From Beijerinckiaceae bacterium (GTDB lineage Bacteria; Bacteroidota; Bacteroidia; Chitinophagales; Chitinophagaceae), in NCBI GenBank assembly GCA_903970475.1, contig CAJCIQ010000021.1:1-64000 (forward strand): a DNA stretch of 64,000 bases, in the 5' to 3' direction. Below, piece after piece: positions 18,060-27,473 of this stretch (positions are counted from its first letter, which is position 1; every line of letters starts with the position of its first letter). Under the pieces are notes generated by a model. That model saw only the letters and a program-made list of their open reading frames with translations, made no database searches and was not told where the DNA came from. The translations under genes were made by a program, and so were the position numbers.

Positions 18060-19652
18060 TTAATTGACGGGGGCCCGCCACAAAGACCGGGATCCCCATA
18101 AGGGCTGATAAAAAGTGTCGTGTTCACTGCTGAAAGAATAAGTCAGCCTGTCGGTACGACTGGGATGTTCGGTAATCTGAGCAGGCGTTGTAAAGTGAAC
18201 CTGCCCTACAGAAACAGTTACCACCCCTGGTCGGGATGTAAAGCGGGTACTTTGAAAACCTGCACCGACTGGTTTGGATTGCCCATTGACGCTAAGGGTA
18301 CCCGGCTCGCGAAGGATGGTAATGACTTCAATAGAATCTTCCCATTGGGGGTCCGTTCCTTTTTCGACGGGTACCAGGGAAAAGTTATAGGGGCTGGGGG
18401 TTTGGGCCCAGGTATATTTTTTGAAAAAAGCGATGGCTACGTCTCTGTCCTGATAGGGGGAGGATTGGCCTTTCCAAAGGCTTTTATAGTATTGGAGCAG
18501 TATGGAAAAGCCTTCGTTGTGGTTGATTTCCGGAGCCAGTTGATGGCCTTCCGGATAATCATTCCAGGTAATGATGTTGATGATGGGGGCATTTTGTGCA
18601 ATGCCGAATTCCAGCAGTTTCCGGAAGTTATAGGAAAGGCCGGTCGAGATGTACTTACGGTCGAGCTGGTCAAGGGTGGTATGTTCCACCTGAGCTGCAC
18701 TTTGAATATTCCAGGTGCCTTTTAATAATACCTTGGAGGTATAGAAGTCACAAAAGGTGGAGCCCATGAAGGTCCTGTGCCTGGATGCACAGGTGGAGGC
18801 GATCATTTGACCTATGTATTGGTCGTGGTAGGGGAGGGTCCAGATCCAGCAGGCCGGGAAGTAATCCAGGAAGGCATTTAGTTTTTCCGGGCTGATCTGT
18901 TCGTTGATATCGTACATGCAGGCAAAGTGCTCATGTACCTGGTCAGCCAGTTGCTTAAAGGCAAGGGCGATATAGTAGGCGGTGGGAAGCGTGGTGGCTT
19001 CTTTGGGTATATCTGCCAGACCCGCTCCCTGCCATAAATAGACGATCAACCTTCCATCCGGCGTGCGCAGCCAGTGCGGGTTCTGATGGCCTACGCTGTC
19101 CATGATGCGGTTAATCCTGGAAGCAAAATGCCCTACCCTGGAAGCCTGGGTACCTCCCCCCGGATGGGATACACAAAAGGTAAAATAGAAGGTCAGGTGC
19201 AGGGCTTCTGCCACGCGGAAATAAGCAATGATGATGTTGTCCCAGTCATAGGTATGCATGGGATAATAAAACTGAAACCCATCAATGCCGCTGGCTATGG
19301 CGGCCCTCATTTCAAATGCGACAGCGCTGTCCAGGCTGGCTCCCTGGAGGAGGGTGTCTTCCATGGGGAGTACCTGGGTCATGCCCCCGATAGAGGCGGT
19401 TATGTTACCAGTGGGTAAGTAGTAGTTCGGATTGCATCCATCCTCAAAGGGATGGCCTTTGAAACGCATGATGTTGGTCATGCAATGGGCAATGATCAAC
19501 TTTTGACTGCTGATGGGCAGGCTGTATTCAGGCAGGTTTTTCAAACTGTCCTGGGCTGCTGTCGTCTCCTGGGTCTGGGCGAGGGCGCCGCTGGCAAGTC
19601 CGATCAATAGGAGCACAAAGTTTATCCTGCTTGCCTGTTTGACAAGATCCAT
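18060..19652 (-). CDS. GH71-like alpha-1,3-glucanase (mutanase type)
   Basis: 530 residues with signal peptide (MDLVKQASRINFVLLLIGLA, ...SGALAQ). The barrel (about 45-400) has KLIIAHCMTNIMRFKGHP, the acidic segment IASGIDGFQFYYPMHTYDWD and NIITWNDYPEGHQLAPE, the pattern of GH71 enzymes that cut alpha-1,3-glucan. A C-terminal beta domain (about 410-530; TILREPGTLSVNGQSKPVGA) may bind carbohydrate. It is the first hydrolase after SusD, separated from it by a strong hairpin. Together with GH31 it suggests alpha-glucan use. Confidence 0.78.
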   Translation of the reverse strand: MDLVKQASRINFVLLLIGLASGALAQTQETTAAQDSLKNLPEYSLPISSQKLIIAHCMTNIMRFKGHPFEDGCNPNYYLPTGNITASIGGMTQVLPMEDTLLQGASLDSAVAFEMRAAIASGIDGFQFYYPMHTYDWDNIIIAYFRVAEALHLTFYFTFCVSHPGGGTQASRVGHFASRINRIMDSVGHQNPHWLRTPDGRLIVYLWQGAGLADIPKEATTLPTAYYIALAFKQLADQVHEHFACMYDINEQISPEKLNAFLDYFPACWIWTLPYHDQYIGQMIASTCASRHRTFMGSTFCDFYTSKVLLKGTWNIQSAAQVEHTTLDQLDRKYISTGLSYNFRKLLEFGIAQNAPIINIITWNDYPEGHQLAPEINHNEGFSILLQYYKSLWKGQSSPYQDRDVAIAFFKKYTWAQTPSPYNFSLVPVEKGTDPQWEDSIEVITILREPGTLSVNGQSKPVGAGFQSTRFTSRPGVVTVSVGQVHFTTPAQITEHPSRTDRLTYSFSSEHDTFYQPLWGSRSLWRAPVN

Positions 19653-19683
19653 ACGTTTCCTTTTATTTGCCTGTTTGAGAAAG

Positions 19684-19720
19684 AAGCAGTGTGAAACACT
19701 TTTTGTGCTTCACACTGCTT
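19684..19720 (-). terminator. Intra-operon hairpin between susD and the hydrolase genes
   Basis: Perfect 12-bp stem (AAGCAGTGTGAA / TTCACACTGCTT) with three more inner pairs and a T5/A5 loop. On the minus strand it follows the susD stop by 8 bases, and only a weak pyrimidine stretch comes after it. This suggests partial termination or a 3'-end stabiliser that keeps susC-susD mRNA higher than hydrolase mRNA. Confidence 0.65.
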
Positions 19721-19728
19721 AATAGACA

Positions 19729-21555
19729 TTAATTATATCCGGGATTTTGTTGACCAGCAATGGCTGGGTTGGTTTGGAGTTCTGCTAAGGGAATGGGCCA
19801 GGTGTAAGAGGCATCCGGAAAATTAAGCGCTGTTGTACCGCCATTTACATTGCTGGAATAACCGAAGAATGCTGCTTCACTGGCACCAATATGCCAGCGG
19901 CATATATCGTTCCACCATTGGCCTTCTCCCCAGGTCTCCGCCCAGTTCTCGTAGTAGAGCGGGTTGTTGCCCAATACCGGATCACCCGCTACAGCAGCTG
20001 GTGTTGTACTGGAAAGGGAGGCATAATCTACACTGGATGCCTGGTTGACAGGTAAACCATAAGCCCTGCGGTGAACCATGTTGATATAGGTCAGTGCGTT
20101 CTGGTTGTCCCCGGTATTGGCACAGGCCTCTGCGTAGAGCAGGTAGATTTCCGCCAGGCGTAGCAGGTAGATATCGCTGACGTCTGAAGGTCCCAGGTTG
20201 TTGATGTTGTTGAATACAGGAGCGTATTTGCGCCAGGAGAATCCGTATTGGGTAGCCCCCTGTGCAAAAGCGGGGCGACATACAGGATACCAGGTTTTGC
20301 CGTCTGGCATGATAGAGTCGCACCAGGGTTGCAGCGTATTGATCCAAAGACGGGGATCAACGGTCAGGTTGGTCCTGGCTGCCAGGGCAGCGGCTTTATA
20401 GGCAGGATCCATGACCATGGCTGGATTGGACTGGCTTGGCGGCTCGCTGCTGTTGAAGTTAGGGTTAGCCACCAGGGTATAATAACCCAGGTTGTATCCG
20501 AAGCGTTTGATATTCCTTTCATGAACGTTTTCATTACCGTATCCTAAGTTGAAGGCCGAGGCTTCGGTACCGTTTGATCCCAGGGCCCAGGGAGGCCAGA
20601 TAAGCCCCATGATGGAAGTGGAGTTGGGATTATTGCCATATACCCCATAGTCTCCGTTGGAAACGGAATCAATATTGATTTCGAACAGGGACTCAATATT
20701 GTGTTTGGCAGAGGGTATGCCGATGAAGGAATTCTGGTAGGTCTGGTAATCCATCAACTGCTTGCCTGAGTTATTGATGACGTTGAGCAGGGCTGTCTTT
20801 GCGTCTGCATAGTCTTTGGTGTATACATAGGCTTTACCCAATAAGCCAATTGCTGTCCAGGCATCCACACGACCCAAGTCATTACCACTCCATTTTTGGC
20901 CCGTGAGCAACTGGGAGGCGGTCGTGAGATCGGAGATGATCAGCGCCCAGGTGGTTTTGATGGAAGAGCGGGGCTGTTGGGTTTCAGCCAATGTGGTGGG
21001 CAGGTGCCTGAAGATCACTACGCCCATGGTATCCGTACCGGTAGGGTTGGGCACGTTATCCTCCCCGAAAATGGTTTCCAACCACATATAGTAATAAGCC
21101 CTGAGACAATAGGCCTGGCCGCGAATCAGTCGGACTGTAGCCGTATCAGCGGGTTTGGCATAGTTGGCTGCAAAGAAATCGGCAGCGTCCAGTGTGGCGT
21201 TGCAGTCCTTCACTCCTAAATAAAAACCAGTCCAGGCATCGGATACATGGGTATTGGATACCGTAAAGGTCGTAGCACCCATTTCCTGCCAGGAGGGGTC
21301 GCCTGACTCGTACCCACCGGCATCGGCTTCATGGGTAGCATTAGAAATCGCTTTGGGCAATAACTGGAATCCAAACAAACCTGGATCCCTCAATTCCGAA
21401 TAAGCTGCTGCCAATACGCTGTTGAGCTGATCGGTGGAGATGGGATAGCTGTTGGAAGCATATTCATTGGTGGGGCCGACGCTTGATGGGGTCTTCTGGC
21501 AACCGGCCAGGAAGGCGCCTGCAAGTATAACGGCGGCGGATATGATCTTTTTCAT
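19729..21555 (-). CDS. SusD/RagB-family glycan-binding lipoprotein
   Basis: 608 residues. Lipoprotein signal MKKIISAAVILAGAFLAGC. SusD-type tetratricopeptide fold: an early AYSELRDPGLFGFQ segment, LRAYYYMWLETIFGEDN (typical of SusD), and a C-terminal DIYLLRLAEIYLLYAEACAN followed by WAETWGEGQWWNDICRWHIG. It sits on the outer leaflet and captures oligosaccharide over its SusC barrel partner, encoded 21 bases upstream. Larger than average for the family. Confidence 0.93.
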   Translation of the reverse strand: MKKIISAAVILAGAFLAGCQKTPSSVGPTNEYASNSYPISTDQLNSVLAAAYSELRDPGLFGFQLLPKAISNATHEADAGGYESGDPSWQEMGATTFTVSNTHVSDAWTGFYLGVKDCNATLDAADFFAANYAKPADTATVRLIRGQAYCLRAYYYMWLETIFGEDNVPNPTGTDTMGVVIFRHLPTTLAETQQPRSSIKTTWALIISDLTTASQLLTGQKWSGNDLGRVDAWTAIGLLGKAYVYTKDYADAKTALLNVINNSGKQLMDYQTYQNSFIGIPSAKHNIESLFEINIDSVSNGDYGVYGNNPNSTSIMGLIWPPWALGSNGTEASAFNLGYGNENVHERNIKRFGYNLGYYTLVANPNFNSSEPPSQSNPAMVMDPAYKAAALAARTNLTVDPRLWINTLQPWCDSIMPDGKTWYPVCRPAFAQGATQYGFSWRKYAPVFNNINNLGPSDVSDIYLLRLAEIYLLYAEACANTGDNQNALTYINMVHRRAYGLPVNQASSVDYASLSSTTPAAVAGDPVLGNNPLYYENWAETWGEGQWWNDICRWHIGASEAAFFGYSSNVNGGTTALNFPDASYTWPIPLAELQTNPAIAGQQNPGYN

Positions 21556-21576
21556 TATAATAATGTTGATGGTGCA

Positions 21577-24500
21577 TTAAAAGTTTACGTCAAGTCCGGC
21601 AGAAAATGTCTTGGCCTGGGGGTATTGTTGCTGAAGGTCTATCCCCCTGGTGGTAACACCTACGTTGGAGCTAATGACTCCGGCGGCAGCTTGAGCGGAA
21701 TAGGCTGCGCCAACTTCAGGATCTATTCCAGAGTATTTGGTAAGGGTAAAGACGTTATTGGCCATGACAAACAAACGGGCGCCTCTTACACCTGCTTTAG
21801 TGAACAGGGGATTGGAAAAGGTGTAGCCAATCTGGATGTTCTTTAATTTGAGGTAGGAACCATTTTCCACAAAATAACTGCTGGGCTGCTGGTAGTTATG
21901 GTTGGGATCCAGTTGGGGTTGGGTCTGTCCGGCTGCCAGATAGTCGATACGGGGTTGTGAGGTCAGTCCATTGTTGCCCAGGTAAGAGGCTCCGAAAACG
22001 GCAGAGGTCGTATTGCCGTCTGAGAACAGGAATTCGGAATAGGCTTTCACCCCGTTGAAGATTTGCACGCCCTGTACTCCATTAAAGAGCGCTGCCAGGT
22101 CAAAACCTTTGTAGTTGAGGCGGATATTGATGCCGTATACCAGTTTGGGATTGGGATTGCCAATGGGTTGAAAGTCACTTGAACCAACAGTGGTTCCATT
22201 CTTGGGATCGTGGACATATGCCAGGTCCCCTGCGTGCGCATTGGGCTGGGCGCCGCTGGCGGCAGCTTCGGCGTCGGTCTTGAAAATACCGTTTGTCTTG
22301 AGGCCATAGAACTCGCCAAAGGGCAAGCCGGATTTTGTAATGGTAAGTGTATAACCCTGCATGGCTCCGTAAGTATTGTTACCATTGTACACATAGTTGG
22401 CGCCATCGTAGACGGCTCCGTTAGGAATGCCGTCCAGGTTGGTTACTTTGTTGCTGTTGAAGCCCAGGGTAGCGCTCACATCATACCCCACGCCGGCAAC
22501 GTGGTCTTTATAACCAACCAGTACGTCTACACCTTTACTTTGCACACTGCCAATGTTTACCGTATAGCCAGTAGTGATGCCAGAACTCAAGGCCAGGGGC
22601 AGCGAATACAACATGTTGCTGGTGACCTTGTTATACCATTCCACACTGAAGTATCCTTTGCTTTTGAAGATTTCTCCATCTACGCCCAGGTTGGTTTCTG
22701 TGATGGTTTCCCAGCGCAGGTTCGGATTGGCCAGGGCGTTGACAGAGGTGGCAATCGTTAAAGGGGCAAGGGTGTTGAAGTTCTGTCCGCCCAATGCGCC
22801 ACCAATCTGTGAGTATAAGCCATCGTATGCATAGGGAGCGATGTTGTTATTGCCGAGGGTTCCCCAACTGCCCCTCAGTTTTAACTGATTGAAAAAGGGC
22901 AGCCCCTTTTTGAAAAAATTCTCTTCACTAATGGTCCAGGCGCCGGAAACGGAGCCAAACTGCGCAGCTTTATAATTGGGGCCGAAGACGTTGTAGTCTC
23001 CGTCCTGACGCCAGGATCCGGCGATATAATATTTGTTAGCGTAATTATAGTTTACTTGTCCAAAATACGATTTCAACAGCCCGTTAGGGTCATTTTCCCC
23101 CATGACGTTATACACGGAATTGGAGGTAGGCACAATGGAGAAGGTAGGCAGTCCATTGTAGGAAATAGTTGAAAGCGTATAGTTGTACTTGTTGGTAATT
23201 TGCTCATATCCTACCAATGCATTGATATGGTGTTCCCCAAAGCTTTGGTTATAGGTCAATACCTCGTTGGTCAGCACCTGGGTATTCTCAGCAAAATATT
23301 TGGACAAGGTGTTATAAGTCTGTACGACCGCTCCCATGTTGTAGGGAGCCTGGTAATAGTCCTGGGTTTCCAGGCTATAGTCATAGCTCATGTTTGCCCT
23401 GAAATCCAGGTGCAAGGGCAGGCGTACATCGGCGTATATGTTGCTGTTCAGGTTGTTTTTAATGTCAACCGCATCTGCGGAGGTAATAGATCCCACGGGG
23501 TTAGCCCCTCCAAATGCGATGTTATAGCCAGGAGGCACAGATCCAAAGGTGCCGTCGGCATTATATACGGGGATAATGGGTTGGGACCGGAAAGGGGCGT
23601 TGTGTATGCCCAGGTCCGTTCTTCCTGGAACCAAAGGATCGGTTCTGCGCTGGGAGACCGATAATTGTTCTCCGATTTTTAACCATTTTGCCAGTTGGTA
23701 ATCTGTATTAACCCTGGCTCCACCTATATTGGACCAGTTATCCAGGTATACCCCTTTGTCTCGGTTATAATAACCGGAGAATAAGTAGGAGGTAACCGGA
23801 GTGGAACCTGCTACCGATAAGTTGTAGTTCTGTTCAATACCCGTACGGAAGGTTTCCTTTACCCAGTCCACATTAGGCAGGGTATCCGTTTCGGTTTTGC
23901 CGGCAAAAATAGCAGGGTTGAGTATATTTTGCAGTTTGATGAACTGATCCCTGTCGAGAAGCTTATACAATTTAGGCTCATTCACCCCATAGCGCGTAGT
24001 AAAGTTAATGCTGGGCTTGCCTTCGTGGCCTTTTTTAGTGGTGATAATGATAACCCCGCCCGCTGCGGCAGAACCATAAATGGCGGCTGCACTGGCATCT
24101 TTAAGGACTTCTACTGATGCAATATCCTGGATATTGATCAGGTCACCAGGAACCCTTACCCCGTCTACTATATACAGAGGGTTGGGTTGGTGCAAGGAAC
24201 CCAGGCCACGGATGATGATTTCCGGAGCGCCGGCATCCGGTTGGGAGCCTGCATTAATGACCTCCACACCGGCTGCCCTTCCTTGAAGGGCGGCGGTAAG
24301 TGAGGTTACGGGTTGATCTTTGAAGTCTCCTCCTTTTACAGAAGATACTGAACCGGTAAGGTCTTTACGTTTCTGGGCGCCATAACCTACCACCACTACT
24401 TCTTCCAGGTTGGAACGAGAGGTAGTCAGGTTGGTAACGATGGTGTTGCGGTCTCCGATTGCCAGGTCCTGGGATTCATACCCGACGTGAGAAACGGTAA

Positions 24501-24729
24501 TAAGGTTAACTGAAGCAGGTAGCGTGATGGTAAAATTGCCTGAGGCATCCGTAACCACTCCCGATTTTTTCCCTTTGACGACGATGGTTGCACCAATTAT
24601 GGGGGCACCCTGGTCGTCTTTAATTGTTCCGGAAACAGTTTTGGTGGGTGCTTGGGCCTGGCAGAGAAAAACAAGTGCCAGGAGGAGAGGGCATAGAAAC
24701 GCCATCCTAAGCAATCGCATTTTTGTCAT
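21577..24729 (-). CDS. SusC/RagA-type TonB-dependent outer-membrane transporter
   Basis: 1050 residues. Signal peptide (MTKMRLLRMAFLCPLLLALV), a carboxypeptidase-like regulatory domain (about 30-110; KTVSGTIKDDQGAPIIGATI), a TonB-box-like and plug region (VVVVGYGAQKRKDLTGSVSS; ASVEVLKDASAAAIYGSAAA), then the 22-strand barrel to the C-terminal aromatic strand. It imports glycan bound by SusD using TonB/ExbBD energy. First gene of the polysaccharide locus, with a structured leader ahead of it. Confidence 0.94.
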   Translation of the reverse strand: MTKMRLLRMAFLCPLLLALVFLCQAQAPTKTVSGTIKDDQGAPIIGATIVVKGKKSGVVTDASGNFTITLPASVNLITVSHVGYESQDLAIGDRNTIVTNLTTSRSNLEEVVVVGYGAQKRKDLTGSVSSVKGGDFKDQPVTSLTAALQGRAAGVEVINAGSQPDAGAPEIIIRGLGSLHQPNPLYIVDGVRVPGDLINIQDIASVEVLKDASAAAIYGSAAAGGVIIITTKKGHEGKPSINFTTRYGVNEPKLYKLLDRDQFIKLQNILNPAIFAGKTETDTLPNVDWVKETFRTGIEQNYNLSVAGSTPVTSYLFSGYYNRDKGVYLDNWSNIGGARVNTDYQLAKWLKIGEQLSVSQRRTDPLVPGRTDLGIHNAPFRSQPIIPVYNADGTFGSVPPGYNIAFGGANPVGSITSADAVDIKNNLNSNIYADVRLPLHLDFRANMSYDYSLETQDYYQAPYNMGAVVQTYNTLSKYFAENTQVLTNEVLTYNQSFGEHHINALVGYEQITNKYNYTLSTISYNGLPTFSIVPTSNSVYNVMGENDPNGLLKSYFGQVNYNYANKYYIAGSWRQDGDYNVFGPNYKAAQFGSVSGAWTISEENFFKKGLPFFNQLKLRGSWGTLGNNNIAPYAYDGLYSQIGGALGGQNFNTLAPLTIATSVNALANPNLRWETITETNLGVDGEIFKSKGYFSVEWYNKVTSNMLYSLPLALSSGITTGYTVNIGSVQSKGVDVLVGYKDHVAGVGYDVSATLGFNSNKVTNLDGIPNGAVYDGANYVYNGNNTYGAMQGYTLTITKSGLPFGEFYGLKTNGIFKTDAEAAASGAQPNAHAGDLAYVHDPKNGTTVGSSDFQPIGNPNPKLVYGINIRLNYKGFDLAALFNGVQGVQIFNGVKAYSEFLFSDGNTTSAVFGASYLGNNGLTSQPRIDYLAAGQTQPQLDPNHNYQQPSSYFVENGSYLKLKNIQIGYTFSNPLFTKAGVRGARLFVMANNVFTLTKYSGIDPEVGAAYSAQAAAGVISSNVGVTTRGIDLQQQYPQAKTFSAGLDVNF

Positions 24730-24747
24730 AACAGTGATTTTGTAGTT

Positions 24748-24802
24748 GTGAATAGGATAACACGACGGGCGTCCGGACAGAGAAGGAGGGATTCCTATTC
24801 AC
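24748..24802 (-). promoter_or_regulatory. Inverted repeat in the susC leader
   Basis: GTGAATAGGA and TCCTATTCAC form a perfect 10-bp inverted repeat 35 bases apart. A GTCCGGAC palindrome lies inside. The element starts 18 bases upstream of the susC ATG, so it could fold in the leader RNA near the translation start or bind a regulator as DNA. Confidence 0.4.
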
Positions 24803-24916
24803 CTGACAAGTCCAATCGTTTATCGGAGAGTAAAGAAAATGAGATGATAAAGGGATGGCAAGTTATATAGGGTCCGTATAGAAAATATTCCCTGAATATT
24901 AACTATATAGAAAATT

Positions 24917-24939
24917 AACTTATTGATTTACAATAAGTT
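24917..24939. promoter_or_regulatory. AT-rich 9-bp inverted repeat in the intergenic region
   Basis: AACTTATTG and CAATAAGTT, perfect, with a 5-base loop, in an AT-rich stretch between the regulator gene's stop and the susC start. It could be an operator or a weak terminator of the regulator gene. No T-run is in a convincing place. Nothing else recognisable is in this 264-base gap, and no TAnnTTTG box was found for susC. Confidence 0.35.
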
Positions 24940-24993
24940 TAAAACATATTAATAATATAAAAATATGAATGTTGTGAGCGTATTTTATGACCA

Positions 24994-26598
24994 TTACAGG
25001 GTCCTGATCTGCATGACCCGGTCTTCAAATTCGTCATTATCGACCAGAGACCTGTTCTTAATTCTGGTCTTGTAAGTGTAAATGGTATTCACTGAATACT
25101 CCAGGATCTTGGCAATTTTTTCATTGTCGTTAATGCCCATACGGATCAGGGCAAAAATCCTAAGGTCGGTATTGAGTAACTCTTCGTCTTTGAGTTTGAC
25201 TTGATCCTCGGGTTTGAATAAAGTGTTGAAGTCCGCTACAAAATGGGGAAATAATTTCAAAAACACTTTATCAAAATGTTGCAATAGATCTTCTTTCTCT
25301 TTTTTCAGATTAATATTGCCGGCCAGGAACCTAATATCATCAAATTTCCGGTCAAGGATCTTCTGTTCTATGGCTTTTTTGAATTTTTCGACCTTTGTAA
25401 AGTAGTCTGAGTTAACATTGAAAAAATATCCAATGTATTCTTCCTTTATTTTATTGGCTTCCACCAATTGATGGTTGATTTCCTGGGTATGGGCATGGGC
25501 CTTGGAAATGATGTCCTGGGCAAGTCGTAATTTTTGGACTTGCCGGTAAATAATGACAGACAGCACCACCAGGGCCAGTAGTAATAAGGTAACAATAGAG
25601 GCATAGCCTATAAGTGCTTTTCTTTGGCCTTCCACCGTGGCAATTTTTTCATCCTCAATAATGGGCAGTATGGCGCCTGCCTGGATCTTTCTTTGACGAG
25701 CTCCATAGAACACAGCGTCCTGCATAGCCCTTTCTATATATATAGAGGCGTTGCGAACGTCCCCTGTTTTGAATAACAACTCCGCCAGGTTGAGCATGGC
25801 AGAGGTTTCTTTGGTAGAGGATTGAATGTCGGCAATGGATGCGCTGATCAAAAGGTCAATGGCGGTATCAAACTCGGCCTTCCTTATATATATATCACTT
25901 AAAGTGGAGGCTACCAAGGCTAGCTGATGAGGCGACAGGTCTGGGCTGTGAATGATCTTCTTAAAGTTTTCAGAAGCATCGTCCAGGTTCCCATCCTTAA
26001 CCAGTTGAAGACCTTTAAAGTACCAATATTGAAAGGAATTGGAGGGGTATAAGGTCAGGGCAGAATCAATATAGGCGCTCCCCTTTTTATTGTATGCCAG
26101 GGTATAATTTCCGTCGTTGTCAAAATCTCCCAGGTCATAATAATACCTACCCATCAAAGAATAAAACTCGGCACGTACGCTATCTGGGGTACCCGCGGCA
26201 TTAAGGGTATTGAGGGAATCAAAGGTCTCTTTGAACAGGCCGGATGAAACGAGGGTAAAGCCTAGCTTTATTCGTGCATAGATGATCAGGGAAGGATCTT
26301 TTGTTTGAGCCGCGGCCGCCTCTAACTTGCGGGCATAGGCGTAGGCAGAGTCGTATTTGAAGCTTTTGTACTCGTTGAATAATTGAAGGTAGAGGCCATA
26401 CTTAGCCAGTGGAGAGAGGGAAGTACTACCGGCCAGGGTCGATTGTAAGGATTGGATGGTTTGAAGTTTTTGTTGGTCGAATTTGGAGGATGACTCCATG
26501 GCCTGGTGGAGGGCTGACATGAGGCTATCCCTGTCAGCACCATAGACAGCCATCATTTGGACATTGATCAGGAGCAGGCAAAGGGTAATAAACTTCAT
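24994..26598 (-). CDS. DUF6377-type membrane regulator of the polysaccharide locus
   Basis: 534 residues. Signal peptide (MKFITLCLLLINVQMMAVYG), a periplasmic helical repeat region of TPR type (about 25-310), a transmembrane helix (ASIVTLLLLALVVLSVIIY, about 330-350), a coiled-coil-like stretch, and a C-terminal helix-turn-helix (GINDNEKIAKILEYSVNTIY, about 490-525) resembling LuxR/GerE. This layout matches Bacteroidota regulators that sense periplasmic glycan and bind DNA from the membrane. It lies just upstream of susC in the same direction, so it probably controls this locus. Confidence 0.8.
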   Translation of the reverse strand: MKFITLCLLLINVQMMAVYGADRDSLMSALHQAMESSSKFDQQKLQTIQSLQSTLAGSTSLSPLAKYGLYLQLFNEYKSFKYDSAYAYARKLEAAAAQTKDPSLIIYARIKLGFTLVSSGLFKETFDSLNTLNAAGTPDSVRAEFYSLMGRYYYDLGDFDNDGNYTLAYNKKGSAYIDSALTLYPSNSFQYWYFKGLQLVKDGNLDDASENFKKIIHSPDLSPHQLALVASTLSDIYIRKAEFDTAIDLLISASIADIQSSTKETSAMLNLAELLFKTGDVRNASIYIERAMQDAVFYGARQRKIQAGAILPIIEDEKIATVEGQRKALIGYASIVTLLLLALVVLSVIIYRQVQKLRLAQDIISKAHAHTQEINHQLVEANKIKEEYIGYFFNVNSDYFTKVEKFKKAIEQKILDRKFDDIRFLAGNINLKKEKEDLLQHFDKVFLKLFPHFVADFNTLFKPEDQVKLKDEELLNTDLRIFALIRMGINDNEKIAKILEYSVNTIYTYKTRIKNRSLVDNDEFEDRVMQIRTL

Positions 26599-26687
26599 AT
26601 AGTCAGGACAATCGAAACGGATGAGCAGTCTGATTAACCGGGCTAAATTAGGGATTTAGGGTATATTTATTCGGTAAAACCAGGAAT

Positions 26688-27101
26688 ATGCAAAAGTATA
26701 GTTGGGCATACTTGATGGGAAGACTTCCCATCGCGCTGAGTATGCTGGGGCATGGATTGGTCCGGTTGCCCAAACTGGATAAGTTCACAGGATGGATGGT
26801 TACTGAATTTTCCAAGACAGCGCTGCCTGTTTGGCTGGTCACGGCTTTAGGTTATAGCCTGCCTTTCCTGGAATTGATCACGGGCATTTTGCTCTTGGTT
26901 GGTTTGTGGACCCGTGTGGCCCTCAACCTGGGACTGCTCGTGATGCTGATCCTGATTTTTGGATCTACCATGGTGGAGCAATGGCAGAATGTAGCTATGC
27001 AATTGTTTTATGGGGTTTATTTCGCCGTCCTGTATTTGTTTGTATCCTACAACCATTATTCAGTGGATACATGGATGTCCAGGCGGGACCTCCGGGGTTG
27101 A
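26688..27101 (+). CDS. DoxX-family membrane protein
   Basis: 137 residues with four hydrophobic segments: LMGRLPIALSMLGHGLVRLP, VTALGYSLPFLELITGILLL, ALNLGLLVMLILIFGSTMV and MQLFYGVYFAVLYLFVSYNH. This is the DoxX/DoxD-like small integral membrane family; some members take part in redox or thiosulfate metabolism, but most are uncharacterised. It is transcribed away from the DUF6377 gene and converges with the next gene, leaving six bases between stops. A near-match to the -7 element (TATATTTA) lies 19 bases upstream of the ATG. Confidence 0.8.
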   Translation: MQKYSWAYLMGRLPIALSMLGHGLVRLPKLDKFTGWMVTEFSKTALPVWLVTALGYSLPFLELITGILLLVGLWTRVALNLGLLVMLILIFGSTMVEQWQNVAMQLFYGVYFAVLYLFVSYNHYSVDTWMSRRDLRG

Positions 27102-27107
27102 GTGGAT

Positions 27108-27449
27108 CTAACGTCCCAAAAACTTTTTGAACAGGGACTTCTCTTTTTTATGAGCCAGGTAGGGCTGGCTTTGGCGATACACCTCCTGATAAAGAAAGGT
27201 CTTTAAGGGTGCTTTCAGGCGCCCGGTCTTTCTTTGATTCCAGACTTCCTGCATGACGGCTCTGACTACGGCTTTGGTTTCCTCATCTCCGCGGCCATCG
27301 AGTAAAGCTCTGCTCAACAGGTTTATATAATCGCAATACTCCCAGAAAAAATATTTGTATGCCTGGGTTTCTCCGGCTTTGATGCGGGAAATCAACACGT
27401 CTTCAGGCATGTCGTTTTTGTCTACTGATAGGATGGTTTTGTTTTTCAT
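27108..27449 (-). CDS. Small sigma-region-2-like protein without region 4
   Basis: 113 residues. LISRIKAGETQAYKYFFWEY then VVRAVMQEVWNQRKTGRL and APLKTFLYQEVYRQSQPYL follow the pattern of ECF sigma region 2 (helices 2.1-2.4) in Bacteroidota. The protein then stops in a basic tail (HKKEKSLFKKFLGR) with no region 4 helix-turn-helix. It is the last gene of a cassette that already has a full ECF sigma factor. It could compete for core polymerase or the anti-sigma factor, or be a decayed sigma. The assignment is by pattern only. Confidence 0.55.
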   Translation of the reverse strand: MKNKTILSVDKNDMPEDVLISRIKAGETQAYKYFFWEYCDYINLLSRALLDGRGDEETKAVVRAVMQEVWNQRKTGRLKAPLKTFLYQEVYRQSQPYLAHKKEKSLFKKFLGR

Positions 27450-27473
27450 CGTTAAAAGTTGATTCGGTAAAAA

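Noticed and set aside
18120-18725. Plus-strand frame of about 201 codons over the GH71-like gene
   Set aside because: Antisense shadow without a signal or motif.
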